DNA of 64,000 nucleotides from Prolixibacteraceae bacterium (GTDB lineage Bacteria; Bacteroidota; Bacteroidia; Bacteroidales; Prolixibacteraceae). The translations under genes were made by a program, and so were the position numbers. The stretch lies in the NCBI GenBank assembly GCA_028683385.1, contig JAQUIJ010000007.1, positions 186,001-250,000 of the forward strand, given 5' to 3'. Every line of letters begins with the position of its first letter. Within the stretch, counting starts at the first letter, position 1. Shown piece by piece: positions 52,072 through 62,326 of this stretch. The notes below the pieces were generated by a model, which was not told where the DNA came from, ran no database searches, and saw only the letters and a program-made list of their open reading frames with translations.

Positions 52072-53958
52072 ATGAAAATTTTGTATTTTGTATTAGGAGC
52101 ATTAGAAAGTCGGATAAAAAATAGTGGAAGTATTGGTCTTAATTCACTTCTTAGACAGGATATAATATTTTACGGTCCAATACCTGAAGATAGATTTGTT
52201 TTTGAGGAAAAAGAAATACCAATTATTAAAATTTGGAATGAAACAAGCATAAATGAACTTTTCAATGCTCTTCCTGAGAAATGGTATCCTGATATTGTTA
52301 CCTGTGAAACTTCAGTACTCAATATAATTCCGGATATTTATAAATGTCCAGTTAAGACCTACTTAATGGCTCGGGACGCATGGATAGATACAATATATAA
52401 TAAAGGAATCGTTGAGCTTTTTGATTTTATTAGGTATGATGGAATTGATAGAGACAGCTATATCTCTTTTAATCCAAATTTAATGCCTTTATCCGGATGT
52501 CCAACTTTTCTTGAAGATTCAAAGATTGAAAAACGAGTTCGGAAATTTAAAGACAGACCAATAGATGTAATTGCAATAGCAAATTACATCAGTCTTAGTT
52601 ATCATACCCGTTATGAATTATTTTTTGAACTTGCAAAGAATATGCCCCAAAATTTTAAAATAAAGTTCTTAATTGCAGTAAAAAGAAATGAAATAAACAA
52701 CTATTACCGCCAATCAAAAATTATTATTGATTGGTCGTATACGCTGGCAAATCGTTCTTACGAAGCTGCAATCAACGGATGTCTTTTATTTAGTCATGAA
52801 GATAATAAAGTAATTGAACAGGTTTGGAAACCATGGGAGGAATATATTCCTTTTAATAATTCAAATCTTATAGAACTAGTTGAATACTACGTATTACATG
52901 ATGATGAATCAGAAAAAATAATTACAAATGCATTAAAAAAGCTAAATACAAATCCAATTAGTTGGGGAGATTCAATCCTTAGTCATCTCCATCAAGCTTT
53001 AGAATCAACTCATCTTCCTTCAGATCGAATCAAGTATTTAGATTCAATTGACCAAACTACTTTATTGCACCGTTTGGCTACGCCGTTATATTTTAATTAT
53101 CATTTTTCCCAATATAGTATTCCGAATAATTGGAAAGAGGTATATTTTCAACGAATAGACAAATCTATTGCTGCGTATAAAAATGAAGAAGAGCAAACGT
53201 TACTTCCACCTTTAGTTGAAGCTTCCCGAATGGCATTTATTCTTAACAGATATGAATTAGCACTGGAATATATCATTAAACTTAAATCAATTTTCCCGAA
53301 TTATGCATGGACTTATTATTTGCATGGAAGAATATTATTTGACCAGAAAGAATATCGACTTTCAGAAGAAAACTTTAAAAAAGCAATTTCTTACGGGAAA
53401 GTATATCCAGAACTATTAACCAAGTACATATTGCCATTTGCTGAATCTGAAAATGTATGTGATCATAGAAGAGTAACCGATTATCTTTGGCAATCAAGCT
53501 ACAATCATAACAATGAATATCAGGAAAAGGCTTTAAATAATCTTTGTTATACGGCGTTAGGTGATTTATTTTTAATTAACAACGATGCCAAGAAAGCAAC
53601 GGAACAATTTATACTTGCAAATACCAATTTGCCAATTCCGTCTAGTTTAAACAAGGTTTGTGAATTATACTTAAAAGCAAATCAATACAATGAGCTATTG
53701 GAAGCTTCAACGATGGGATTAGACGACTCCCCTTATGATTATAAATTATTTATATTCAAAACAATAGCTTTAATAAAGCTAAACAGAAAGAAAGAGGCAA
53801 GATCAATACTAAAAGAAGAAGCTAAAATTTTAAAATGCTTTGAGAGGAATAAAATAGCGGAAAAACTTAGTCTAATTTTTAGGCTGTTGGCAATTTCTTT
53901 ATACTTTGAAAAACAGTTATCTATTATGGGATTCTCATTACTTTTAAAGAAGTTATAG
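52072..53958 (+). CDS. Glycosyltransferase-like protein with C-terminal TPR region
   Basis: A 628-residue protein. The first 330 residues resemble glycosyltransferases of the CgeB/GT4-like group (PF13524 type): an N-terminal KILYFVLGALESR, and ANRSYEAAINGCLLFSHEDN near residue 224, where E and G line the nucleotide-sugar site. The last 240 residues have helix pairs typical of tetratricopeptide repeats (YALHGRILFDQKEYRLSEENF type, then ALNNLCYTALGDLFL). Such fusions suggest that the enzyme is recruited to a partner such as the polymerase or another transferase. No transmembrane helix is seen. The donor and acceptor are unknown. Confidence 0.68.
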   Translation: MKILYFVLGALESRIKNSGSIGLNSLLRQDIIFYGPIPEDRFVFEEKEIPIIKIWNETSINELFNALPEKWYPDIVTCETSVLNIIPDIYKCPVKTYLMARDAWIDTIYNKGIVELFDFIRYDGIDRDSYISFNPNLMPLSGCPTFLEDSKIEKRVRKFKDRPIDVIAIANYISLSYHTRYELFFELAKNMPQNFKIKFLIAVKRNEINNYYRQSKIIIDWSYTLANRSYEAAINGCLLFSHEDNKVIEQVWKPWEEYIPFNNSNLIELVEYYVLHDDESEKIITNALKKLNTNPISWGDSILSHLHQALESTHLPSDRIKYLDSIDQTTLLHRLATPLYFNYHFSQYSIPNNWKEVYFQRIDKSIAAYKNEEEQTLLPPLVEASRMAFILNRYELALEYIIKLKSIFPNYAWTYYLHGRILFDQKEYRLSEENFKKAISYGKVYPELLTKYILPFAESENVCDHRRVTDYLWQSSYNHNNEYQEKALNNLCYTALGDLFLINNDAKKATEQFILANTNLPIPSSLNKVCELYLKANQYNELLEASTMGLDDSPYDYKLFIFKTIALIKLNRKKEARSILKEEAKILKCFERNKIAEKLSLIFRLLAISLYFEKQLSIMGFSLLLKKL

Positions 53959-54034
53959 AAAACATGAAGCTATTGATCAATAAACTATCTTTGTCATTCA
54001 ATATAATTATACTATTCTTTCACATATAATCATA

Positions 54035-55354
54035 ATGCTGAATCAAAATTCACCACAAAGAGGATTAAATACTATTCACAATCAAAAAATATTTTTTTTT
54101 GATTATTTGTTTGTGTTAATATTAATCTTATACGCTGGAGGTGCAAATACTTTTGTTCAATCAGCTTCAATAAAGGACAATCAAGTTTCTTTTATTATTC
54201 CTATTTTATTGTCTATTATTTTAGCAATACGGAAGAAAGTAATATTTGGTGAGAGATTTTATTACTTAATTTTAGGGGTGGGTATATACTTTCTCGCCAG
54301 TTCAATAAAGTATCAACAAATTCACATTACTATTTTAATTAATTTTTTAGCTCTATTTTTCATTGTATATACTGTTGTAAAAGCATTGAATTTTAATTTT
54401 TTTAAAATTTATGAATATTTAATATATCATTTGGCATTTATTGCACTTGCATTGTGGTCAATTCAGTTTATATTGGGAGGAGATTCTTTATTTAATGTTT
54501 TTAGTAAAATCCCTGGTATTAGTTTATTTTCTTATGTGACAGGTCATGGTTTAAATATTATAATTTATACCATACAACCCGCTGCATTCTTTACATTAGA
54601 TAATTTAGGGTCTAGTATTCCAAGAAATTGTGGATTTGCATGGGAACCAGGTGCTTTTGCAGTTTATTTATGTTTGGCAATTTTTATTAATCTTTTTATT
54701 ACAAAATCTGAAGAAAGTAATAGAATTCACTTTTGGGTATTAGTCTTGGCTTTGATAACCACTCAATCAACTACTGGTTTTATAATCCTTTTAATAATTC
54801 TATCATTTTATTATGCGAATAAAAAATTGAATATTGTTTTTATTGGTTTACCTATTATCATCATGGCAATGTTGTATGTATTTTCGCTTCCGTTTATGGG
54901 AGATAAAATAATCCATATCGTAAATGAAGCGAATGATATGAACACAATAGTAGAAAACAGTAGAGATAATGAGGAAACAGAAAATCCGCAACGTTTTGTT
55001 TCATTTATGATTGGATTTCAGGATTTTATAAAGAATCCGATATTGGGTATTCAAGGTGGAGAAAACGAGAGTTGGACAGAGAAAATTGGAGCAAATATTT
55101 CAGTTATTTCCGGGATAGGTGATTTATTGGCTGAAAATGGGCTGGTTGGATTCTTATTTTTCAGTATATTATCGATTAAAAGTTCTTTTTACTTATCGAA
55201 ACGATACAATTATAAAGGTAAACTATTACTTTTCCTCATAATATTATCCATTTCAATAAGCTATACAATTATCTTGCGACCTCTAATTACGTGCTTTTGG
55301 ATGTTCTCATTCGTTGAACCACATAAAATATTTCCTAAAAAGTCGTTTTATTAA
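54035..55354 (+). CDS. Wzy-like O-antigen/capsule polymerase
   Basis: A 439-residue protein with about 11 hydrophobic helices and a large periplasmic loop at about residues 285-350 (EANDMNTIVENSRDNEETENPQ), the usual form of Wzy. Wzy proteins are poorly conserved, so the call rests on topology and on its place between flippase and glycosyltransferases. It would join repeat units on the periplasmic side. The motif NCGFAWEPGAFAVYLC near residue 197 is the best matching sequence to the O-antigen ligase/polymerase family (PF04932). Confidence 0.78.
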   Translation: MLNQNSPQRGLNTIHNQKIFFFDYLFVLILILYAGGANTFVQSASIKDNQVSFIIPILLSIILAIRKKVIFGERFYYLILGVGIYFLASSIKYQQIHITILINFLALFFIVYTVVKALNFNFFKIYEYLIYHLAFIALALWSIQFILGGDSLFNVFSKIPGISLFSYVTGHGLNIIIYTIQPAAFFTLDNLGSSIPRNCGFAWEPGAFAVYLCLAIFINLFITKSEESNRIHFWVLVLALITTQSTTGFIILLIILSFYYANKKLNIVFIGLPIIIMAMLYVFSLPFMGDKIIHIVNEANDMNTIVENSRDNEETENPQRFVSFMIGFQDFIKNPILGIQGGENESWTEKIGANISVISGIGDLLAENGLVGFLFFSILSIKSSFYLSKRYNYKGKLLLFLIILSISISYTIILRPLITCFWMFSFVEPHKIFPKKSFY

Positions 55355-55487
55355 TTTTGAACCTCAAATATTTTGACTTCAACAGAATTAGAGTTTTTTG
55401 ATATTAATACAGTACTGAACGGTTTAGTAACAAATTTTAAATAGTTAACCATAGAAGTTCTACAACTATTTAAGCATAACAATACTT

Positions 55488-56669
55488 ATGGCCATTTTAA
55501 TTCTAGGTGACTCATTTACATTTCCTGACGGGAAAGCTGCCACTAACAGAGTTCATACATATGCAAAAGGGTTTTACGAAAACGATAAAAGTGTTTATGT
55601 TATTAGTTTTGGTAGTAGTTACGACAATTTGGAAAAAGGAACGATAAATGGAATAAATTTTCATCATCCTTTCGGTCAACGAAAAAGAAGTGAATATTTT
55701 ATTGTCAGGAGTTGGTTTAAACTCACAAAATACTTCAAAACAGTTCGATTAATTAGAAAGATAAATAAAAATGATAAGGTTGAGGCAATTCTAGTTTATT
55801 CAATGGAGCTTTCCACTCATTTATTCGCTTGGTTTTTATCCGGAATTACCAAATCAATATTGATAAAGGAGTGTGGAGAACACCCATTAAGACTATACCA
55901 GAATAGTGTTTTCAAAAAACGACAAGGGTTGATAAAACTTTATGTTGAGTCTTATTTATCTGATGGCATATTATGCATTTCACAATTTTTAATCGAACTG
56001 TATAAAAACTTTGGAATTTCTGAGAATAAATTATTTTTAACTCCAAGCACTGTCGATCCAAGCAGGTTCATAAGGACATCGGTAGATCCTCCCGAATATC
56101 AGTATTTGGGGTATTTTGGAGGATTAACATTTAAAAGAGACAATGTTAATCTATTAATACAAGCATTCTCAACAATTAATAAAAAGTATCCTGATGTCCG
56201 GCTGATTTTAGGAGGATTCGGTTCAAAAGAAGACAATAGGCAAATTCAGAATTTAATTCAGAAACTTCAGATTTTTTCGAACGTTGAAGTATTGAATTAC
56301 TTGTCAAGAAATGAAATATTAAGCTACATTACGAATGCACGAATTTTAGTAATGGTCAGGGGTAACGATATGGAATCGCAGGCGTCTTTCCCTTCGAAAC
56401 TAACCGAATACCTCTGTACATCAATACCTTTAGTTACAGTAAATGTTGGTGAAATTTCTAATTATTTAACTGATGGATTAAATGCTTTTATTGTTGAACC
56501 GGAGAATTGTGATCGGTTAGCTGAAAAATTAGATTACGTACTCGAGAACTATCCTCTTGCCCTTGAAGTAGCTACTAAAGGGAAAAAATTAACAGACACC
56601 GTTTTTAATTATAATTTCCAAGCTAAAAGAATAATTGGATTCATTGAATCAATAAAAGCTAGAAGATAA
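55488..56669 (+). CDS. Glycosyltransferase, GT4-like (1)
   Basis: A 393-residue GT-B protein. The C-terminal half carries YLGYFGGLTFKRDNVNLLIQAF, then DVRLILGGFG and SFPSKLTEYLCTSIPLVTVN, where the E-x7-E equivalent binds the nucleotide sugar. The N-terminal half begins ILILGDSFTFPDGKAATNRV, the G-A/N-x-x-x acceptor-side pattern. It has no membrane helices and acts at the cytosolic face. Specificity is not predictable. It is 32 bases from the next glycosyltransferase. Confidence 0.87.
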   Translation: MAILILGDSFTFPDGKAATNRVHTYAKGFYENDKSVYVISFGSSYDNLEKGTINGINFHHPFGQRKRSEYFIVRSWFKLTKYFKTVRLIRKINKNDKVEAILVYSMELSTHLFAWFLSGITKSILIKECGEHPLRLYQNSVFKKRQGLIKLYVESYLSDGILCISQFLIELYKNFGISENKLFLTPSTVDPSRFIRTSVDPPEYQYLGYFGGLTFKRDNVNLLIQAFSTINKKYPDVRLILGGFGSKEDNRQIQNLIQKLQIFSNVEVLNYLSRNEILSYITNARILVMVRGNDMESQASFPSKLTEYLCTSIPLVTVNVGEISNYLTDGLNAFIVEPENCDRLAEKLDYVLENYPLALEVATKGKKLTDTVFNYNFQAKRIIGFIESIKARR

Positions 56670-56701
56670 CGATCGTTTAAGAAATAAACTCCCAAGATAA
56701 T

Positions 56702-57817
56702 ATGAAATTTTGCTTTTATGGTGGTTTTGCAGGTGCTTTAAAAGGGCTAACTCCAGGAGGCGCTGAGCTTCAGGTTGCCTTACTTTCAAAAGCATTGGCT
56801 TTAAAGGGTCATGAAGTTGTAATAATAGACCCATATTCAAAAGAAAGCTTTGTTACAGAAGAGGGTGTAATTCTTATTAATGTACCAGAATGGAATAAAG
56901 GAATTAAGGGAGTTCGGTTGTTTCTTAATCGTATCCCTCTATTATGGAAAATGCTTACAGAACAAAATGCTGACTATTATTACGTTCGTATGCGCGAATA
57001 TTTGCACCTTATTCCATATTTGGCCGCAAAAAAGACTAAAGGAAAATTCATTATAGGTATTGCTCACGACCTTGATACATTAGGTATAATTCAAAATATT
57101 AAATACGATTACAAATTCAATATATATAAGTTCTTCACTCTCGATTTACCGAATGATTTAGTTTTTAATTATCTTTTAAAGAAATCCGATTATATCACCT
57201 TACAACATTCCGGGCAGAAAATTAAAACAAATTCAGTCAAAGGGAAAATAGGTATTTTTCCCAACATTTTTGATCAACGGAATCTACCAGTTGTTGAAGA
57301 TCAATCTAAAGACTATTATATTCACGTTGGAAGCCTAACTGTAATGAAGGGTATTAAAAATCTTTATCAGTTGGTTAGAATTTTAGATAGAAAAAACTTA
57401 ATCATGATAGTTGGTCAGCCAAAGGGGCGCATATCCAATAAAATATATACCCAATTAAGAAAATTTGATAATGTGATTCTAAAAGGGAGAATGAACCATG
57501 AGGAAACACTCCGTTTAATCGCAAATTCAAAAGGATTAATCAACTTATCTAATTTTGAAGGATTCCCCAATATTTTTCTGGAAGCGTGGGCAACGGGCGT
57601 TCCGGTAATATCATTGAATGTGAATCCTGGCAATGTTATTAATAAATATAATTTGGGTTTGTTTTGTGATGGCAATTTGAATAAAATGAAGACTTGCATT
57701 GAATTGGAAGAGACACAAGATATTGATAAAAATAGACTAATTTCTTACGTATCTGAATTTCATGATTTTAATTCAGCTGCTGATAGATTTTTAATCTTAT
57801 TACAACAGCAAAATTGA
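56702..57817 (+). CDS. Glycosyltransferase, GT4-like (2)
   Basis: A 371-residue GT-B protein. The acceptor-domain start has LTPGGAELQVALLSKALALKG. The donor domain shows YIHVGSLTVMKGIKNLYQLV, RISNKIYTQLRKFDNVIL, then NLSNFEGFPNIFLEAWATGVPVI with the E-x7-E motif. It belongs to the GT4 group of retaining transferases that add single sugars to lipid-linked oligosaccharides. A 289-base AT-rich spacer without visible features follows. Confidence 0.9.
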   Translation: MKFCFYGGFAGALKGLTPGGAELQVALLSKALALKGHEVVIIDPYSKESFVTEEGVILINVPEWNKGIKGVRLFLNRIPLLWKMLTEQNADYYYVRMREYLHLIPYLAAKKTKGKFIIGIAHDLDTLGIIQNIKYDYKFNIYKFFTLDLPNDLVFNYLLKKSDYITLQHSGQKIKTNSVKGKIGIFPNIFDQRNLPVVEDQSKDYYIHVGSLTVMKGIKNLYQLVRILDRKNLIMIVGQPKGRISNKIYTQLRKFDNVILKGRMNHEETLRLIANSKGLINLSNFEGFPNIFLEAWATGVPVISLNVNPGNVINKYNLGLFCDGNLNKMKTCIELEETQDIDKNRLISYVSEFHDFNSAADRFLILLQQQN

Positions 57818-58106
57818 TTATATTATTGACAAATAGTCTTATCGTTTTTAAACAATTTTCAATTCTCATCAGTTATACTTAAACTATTAAATGATTTATT
57901 TGAATGGTTAGGAAATATACTTGAAACAAACGTTTATTGTCTTTCCAATTATAATATTGTAACTTTCATCAACAGGAACCCTACTTTTTACCAAACTAAT
58001 TGTTATCTGATTATATTTTATAAATTGCGTAACAATTTGCACCATTATTCAAAATTTTGTAATATTCAATTACTAATAATTCATAGTCAAAGCGCAAAAA
58101 AAACAG

Positions 58107-59201
58107 ATGAAAATACTTCAATTTATATATTCTTTAGTACCTGGTGGGGCTGAACGTTTTGTGGTAGATCTGACCAATGAACTATCCAAGGTTAACGAAA
58201 CAGTACTTTACACCTTAAGAGATGATACTGTAGGAGATCAAGGATTTTATAGACCTGAGATATCTAAAAATGTAAACTATGTCAATCTTAAGATTAAGAA
58301 TGGTTTTAAACCATCTTTAATCTGGAAGTTTTATCAAATCATTAAAAGGGAAATGCCCGATGTTGTTCATTGCCATCTGAATCTGATAAATTACTTTTTT
58401 TTGTCGTCTATACTATTGCGTAAAAAAATTCGCTTCATTTATACCATCCACAATACAGCTAAAGTTGAAGTTAAATCTGGGATTGAAAAAGTTATACGTA
58501 ATTTTTTTTTTAAATATGAGTTCTTTATTCCCGTTGCAATTTCCAATGAGACTGAAAACTCCTATCAGACATATTATAATCTATTCAACACGAGATTAAT
58601 ATACAACGGGAGACAATTCAGTGAAAAGACTATTAATTATAAACAGGTTACAAATGAAATCAACACTTTAAAACCAACAAGAGACACATTAGTGTTTTGT
58701 CATCCGTCCAGATATCATAAGCAGCAAAAAAATCAAAAAATGCTTGTTACTGTTTTTAACAAGCTTATTGATGAGGGATATGATGTAATTTTGTTGATTA
58801 TTGGAGAAGGTTTTGAAGCTATAACAGAACTTACGGAGATTGCAAATAATCGAATTTACTTCTTAGGTATAAAAACTAATGTAACCGACTATTTATATGC
58901 TTCAGACGCCTTTTGTCTAAGTTCAAATTATGAAGGAATGCCCATATCATTGATTGAAGCATTTTCATGTGGCTGTGTTCCGATATGTACACCTGTGGGT
59001 GGTTGCGTTAACGCAATAGAACATGGTGTTACAGGATTTCTATCAAAGACCGTTTCTGAAGAAGATTATCTTGACGCATTAAAGGAATATCTTAAAAACA
59101 AGGATACCATTGACAAAGCTAATCTCATTAACACCTACCATCAAAAATACGGCATTGTGCAATGTGCAAGTAAATATTCGAAGTTATATAGTGAACGGTA
59201 A
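58107..59201 (+). CDS. Glycosyltransferase, GT4-like (3)
   Basis: A 364-residue GT-B protein with the classical start QFIYSLVPGGAERFVVDLTNEL, DVVHCHLNLINYF and IYTIHNTAKVE in the acceptor half, and VFCHPSRYHKQQKNQKMLV then LSSNYEGMPISLIEAFSCGC in the donor half. It is typical of GT4 enzymes that transfer hexoses. The last 30 residues contain a Lys/Tyr-rich helix. The next gene starts 138 bases downstream in an AT-rich spacer. Confidence 0.91.
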   Translation: MKILQFIYSLVPGGAERFVVDLTNELSKVNETVLYTLRDDTVGDQGFYRPEISKNVNYVNLKIKNGFKPSLIWKFYQIIKREMPDVVHCHLNLINYFFLSSILLRKKIRFIYTIHNTAKVEVKSGIEKVIRNFFFKYEFFIPVAISNETENSYQTYYNLFNTRLIYNGRQFSEKTINYKQVTNEINTLKPTRDTLVFCHPSRYHKQQKNQKMLVTVFNKLIDEGYDVILLIIGEGFEAITELTEIANNRIYFLGIKTNVTDYLYASDAFCLSSNYEGMPISLIEAFSCGCVPICTPVGGCVNAIEHGVTGFLSKTVSEEDYLDALKEYLKNKDTIDKANLINTYHQKYGIVQCASKYSKLYSER

Positions 59202-59339
59202 CTTTAAAAAAAACTATTTTATATAAATTTACTTTAAAATTATCACAAATATTTCTGTTCTTGACCATATGTTGCGCAAGTTCAAAACCCCAAAACAAAA
59301 CAGTAATAGTCCGGAATAGAAACATAACAAGTAGAAAAA

Positions 59340-60227
59340 ATGAATAAAACATACAAACATTATATAAAGAATTTTCTTGGGTTGATTTTACTTCTGGTTA
59401 AAATTTTTATTCCTTATCGTAAAAGACAAATACTATCAATTTATTTTCACAATCCGTCGCCAATTGTTTTTGAACGAGTAATAAGATACCTGACTAAAAA
59501 GGGATATAAATTCACTCCTTTAAACCAGTTTGAAGAAGTAATACGAACAAAAAAATTAGACCAAAAGATTGCTGTAATCACGATCGACGATGGGTTTAGG
59601 AATAATTTAAACCTTCTTGATATTATAAAAAAATACAATGTTTACACTACTATTTTTGTTACTACATCTGCCATAGAAGAGGGCAATTTCTGGTTTGAAT
59701 TTGTTGGAGACAAAGGCCAATCAAAAGAGACCATTACTCGTGAAAAAATACGATTAAAAAAATTGGATGAGAATAGTTTTGCTATAGAAATAAATAATCT
59801 TAAAGCAAAGACTCATCTATTCAGAACAGCACTTACAGAGCAGGAACTCATCGAATTGACCACGAATCCCCTAATTGCAATTGAGTCGCATACTGTCACG
59901 CATCCTTCTATGCCTTATATATCTGAAAATGCACAAAGAAAAGAACTATTGAATTCTAAAATTATACTGGAAAAGTTAACCAACAAAGAGGTAAACTATT
60001 TTGCCTATCCTATGGGCGATTATACTGAACGGCTCAAAATTTTGGCTAAAGAATCTGGATACAGGCTTTGCTTTTCATGCGAAACTATTCCCATAGAATT
60101 GAATAAATTAGATGTGTTTTCTATCCCTCGAAGATGTGTAAATGATGATGCAGGATATTATGAGGCGCTTTCAAAAGTTTACGGGATATGGGACTATGTA
60201 AAAAACAAAATTTCAAAAAGTGAGTAA
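59340..60227 (+). CDS. NodB-type polysaccharide deacetylase (1)
   Basis: A 295-residue protein with one N-terminal hydrophobic helix (NFLGLILLLVKIFI), so probably membrane-anchored. The deacetylase domain shows IAVITIDDGFRNNL (motif 1, metal-binding D-D), IESHTVTHPSMPYI (motif 2, H-S/T-x-x-x-H) and YFAYPMGDYTERL (motif 3). Members remove N- or O-acetyl groups from hexosamines. The stop overlaps the next start by 8 bases. Together with the second deacetylase it may modify the polymer before or during export. Confidence 0.88.
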   Translation: MNKTYKHYIKNFLGLILLLVKIFIPYRKRQILSIYFHNPSPIVFERVIRYLTKKGYKFTPLNQFEEVIRTKKLDQKIAVITIDDGFRNNLNLLDIIKKYNVYTTIFVTTSAIEEGNFWFEFVGDKGQSKETITREKIRLKKLDENSFAIEINNLKAKTHLFRTALTEQELIELTTNPLIAIESHTVTHPSMPYISENAQRKELLNSKIILEKLTNKEVNYFAYPMGDYTERLKILAKESGYRLCFSCETIPIELNKLDVFSIPRRCVNDDAGYYEALSKVYGIWDYVKNKISKSE

Positions 60228-61425
60228 AATCTATATCATAGAACTGTGTAATTTTGAAGATTATCCAACAGGAGGACATCTTAGTTTCGCAAAGCAAATG
60301 ATGTCAGCTTTTGGGGAACAGATGGCCTTGATTGGGTATTCAACAGGCTCTGAACCTGTAAAGCAATGGATTAAGAAAGAAATCAATGGTACATATTATG
60401 ATTTTTTTTCTGTGAGGAAAGTCCGTAAAACTTCAAATAAACCCATAATTCCCAGTAGATTACAAGGATATTTTCATTTATCCAGGTGTAAAAAAGAGCT
60501 GGCGTTTCTAAAGAATGAGAATGTTTTCATTCAAACTCCACAGGTTTTATTTGCAATAAATAAATGGGGTATTAAAAATATCTGCTTTCGATCGCCAGGT
60601 ACTGTAAACATGTTAATTAGCTCAAGGTATTGGTACGCAAAATATTTTTCAGAAATTTATGAAGAAATCCTGTTCTCCTATCTTCAGAAAGTAAATTTGG
60701 TACTTGCCTCTTCAGATAAGAAATCAATTGAAGATTTTTGCTCAAGAAGTAAAAATAAACTTCAGATTAATCAGGTCGTACAATTCCCTACAAGAATTAA
60801 TACTGACATTTTTAAACCCATGGATCGTGAACTCGTAAGATCAAAAATTGATTTTGAATTACAACGAAAATTAATCGTAACAACTGGGCGGTTAGGTGAA
60901 AAAAAAGGCTGGAAATTCATGATTGATTGTTTTGAACTATTTAAAGCATCCTTCCCTGATTCGCAGTTTTTTTTTATTGGTGATGGAGAAGATCGTTCAA
61001 AGATTGAAAAATATATTGCTGAAAAAGAATTAACGAATAGTGTGTTTCTAAAAGGGAAGCAAGATCCGAAAGCTGTCGCACAATATATAAATGCATCTGA
61101 TATTTTCATAATGGGATCATACATTGAAGGATGGTCAACATCTTTAGTTGAAGCGATTGCATGTGCAGTACCCGTTTGTATTACAAATTTCTCTAGTGCG
61201 ACAGAATTAGTATCAGAAGGTATCAATGGCTTCATTTGTGAAAGCAGGCAGGAGTTCGATTTTGTTGAGAATATGAAAAAATCTCTAATCATTTCAAAAA
61301 AAGATTTAATCGATAAATCAAATGAAATAAATAAATACTCAACAAGTCGATTAAAAAAGGACTTACTGGGATATTGGAATACTGAATCACAAGTAAAAGG
61401 TGAGGAAATTAGTAAGGATAAGTAG
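60220..61425 (+). CDS. Glycosyltransferase, GT4-like (4)
   Basis: A 401-residue GT-B protein that begins at a GTG inside the previous gene (8-base overlap), so translation is coupled. Start: IYIIELCNFEDYPTGGHLSFAKQM. Donor-domain landmarks: IVTTGRLGEKKGWKFMIDCF, QFFFIGDGEDRSKIEKYI and MGSYIEGWSTSLVEAIACAV with E-x7-E. It is a typical GT4 enzyme. Substrate unknown. The coupling with a deacetylase suggests that both act on the same lipid-linked intermediate. Confidence 0.9.
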   Translation: MSKIYIIELCNFEDYPTGGHLSFAKQMMSAFGEQMALIGYSTGSEPVKQWIKKEINGTYYDFFSVRKVRKTSNKPIIPSRLQGYFHLSRCKKELAFLKNENVFIQTPQVLFAINKWGIKNICFRSPGTVNMLISSRYWYAKYFSEIYEEILFSYLQKVNLVLASSDKKSIEDFCSRSKNKLQINQVVQFPTRINTDIFKPMDRELVRSKIDFELQRKLIVTTGRLGEKKGWKFMIDCFELFKASFPDSQFFFIGDGEDRSKIEKYIAEKELTNSVFLKGKQDPKAVAQYINASDIFIMGSYIEGWSTSLVEAIACAVPVCITNFSSATELVSEGINGFICESRQEFDFVENMKKSLIISKKDLIDKSNEINKYSTSRLKKDLLGYWNTESQVKGEEISKDK

Positions 61426-61504
61426 AATCTACTATAAATTGAGAACTATTTAAATATTCAAAAGGAGCAACTTTATACAATCTTTTCAAACGAGAAATTC
61501 AATT

Positions 61505-62245
61505 ATGATATACTTCACATCAAGTTGGGATGATGGTGCTATTTATGACATAAAATTGTCAAAACTATTAATAAAGCATAATCACAGTGCTACATTTTAT
61601 ATACCGCTAAAGAATATGGAAAACAGAGATGTTATTAATGCATCACAAATTAAGGAGTTATCAAATAATTTTGAAATTGGGGCTCATACAACCAACCATG
61701 TTTATTTGGACAGAATATCAAAAGAAGAAGCTAAGAAAGAAATTGAACAATCAAAGGAAGAACTGGAATTAATAATTAGCAAACCAGTTAATGGTTTTTG
61801 TTTTCCGGGTGGAAAATTTAGAAAAGCACATTTAAATATTGTTTTCCAAGCAGGATATTCATATGCAAGAACGACAAAGATGTTTTATACAACAAATAAA
61901 ACGTCATTGTTGAACACAACGTTACAAGCGTATGATCACTCAAGATTTACTTATTACAAACACTTGCTAAAAAGGATTAATATGATCGGCTTTTTTGAAT
62001 ATTTCATGGACATCTTATCCAATAGTAAAAAACAATGGGATAATTTATTACGCGATATATTGGAAAAACATCTGGCCAATGATTCTGTTGATAAAATTAC
62101 AATTATTCATTTATGGGGTCATTCATGGGAAATTGAAAAAAACAATCAATGGTCCCGTCTTGAAAGTATCTTAGAACTAATAAACAAGCTTCAAATTGAG
62201 ACAAAAACAAATTATGAAATTTCAAAACTAGTGTCATCCAGATAA
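61505..62245 (+). CDS. NodB-type polysaccharide deacetylase (2)
   Basis: A 246-residue protein with FTSSWDDGAIYDIKLSK (motif 1), IGAHTTNHVYLDRIS (motif 2 with H-x-x-x-H) and GFCFPGGKFRKAHL (motif 3), and a late ITIIHLWGHSWEIEKNNQW carrying the conserved leucine/histidine motif of family members. It has no signal peptide or membrane helix, so it may act in the cytosol on a lipid-linked or nucleotide-linked amino sugar. It is a distant relative of the first deacetylase, with a GT4 gene between the two. Confidence 0.87.
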   Translation: MIYFTSSWDDGAIYDIKLSKLLIKHNHSATFYIPLKNMENRDVINASQIKELSNNFEIGAHTTNHVYLDRISKEEAKKEIEQSKEELELIISKPVNGFCFPGGKFRKAHLNIVFQAGYSYARTTKMFYTTNKTSLLNTTLQAYDHSRFTYYKHLLKRINMIGFFEYFMDILSNSKKQWDNLLRDILEKHLANDSVDKITIIHLWGHSWEIEKNNQWSRLESILELINKLQIETKTNYEISKLVSSR

Positions 62246-62326
62246 AATAAAGTTTCCGAATAAAAACCAATCAACAATCACGATTAAGTTTTTATTCCTT
62301 TTCAAAATATTATACGATTTGTATTA

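Noticed and set aside
57818-58106. Possible small gene in the 289-base spacer between glycosyltransferases 2 and 3
   Set aside because: The sequence is AT-rich with many stops in all frames, and no motif or hairpin stands out.
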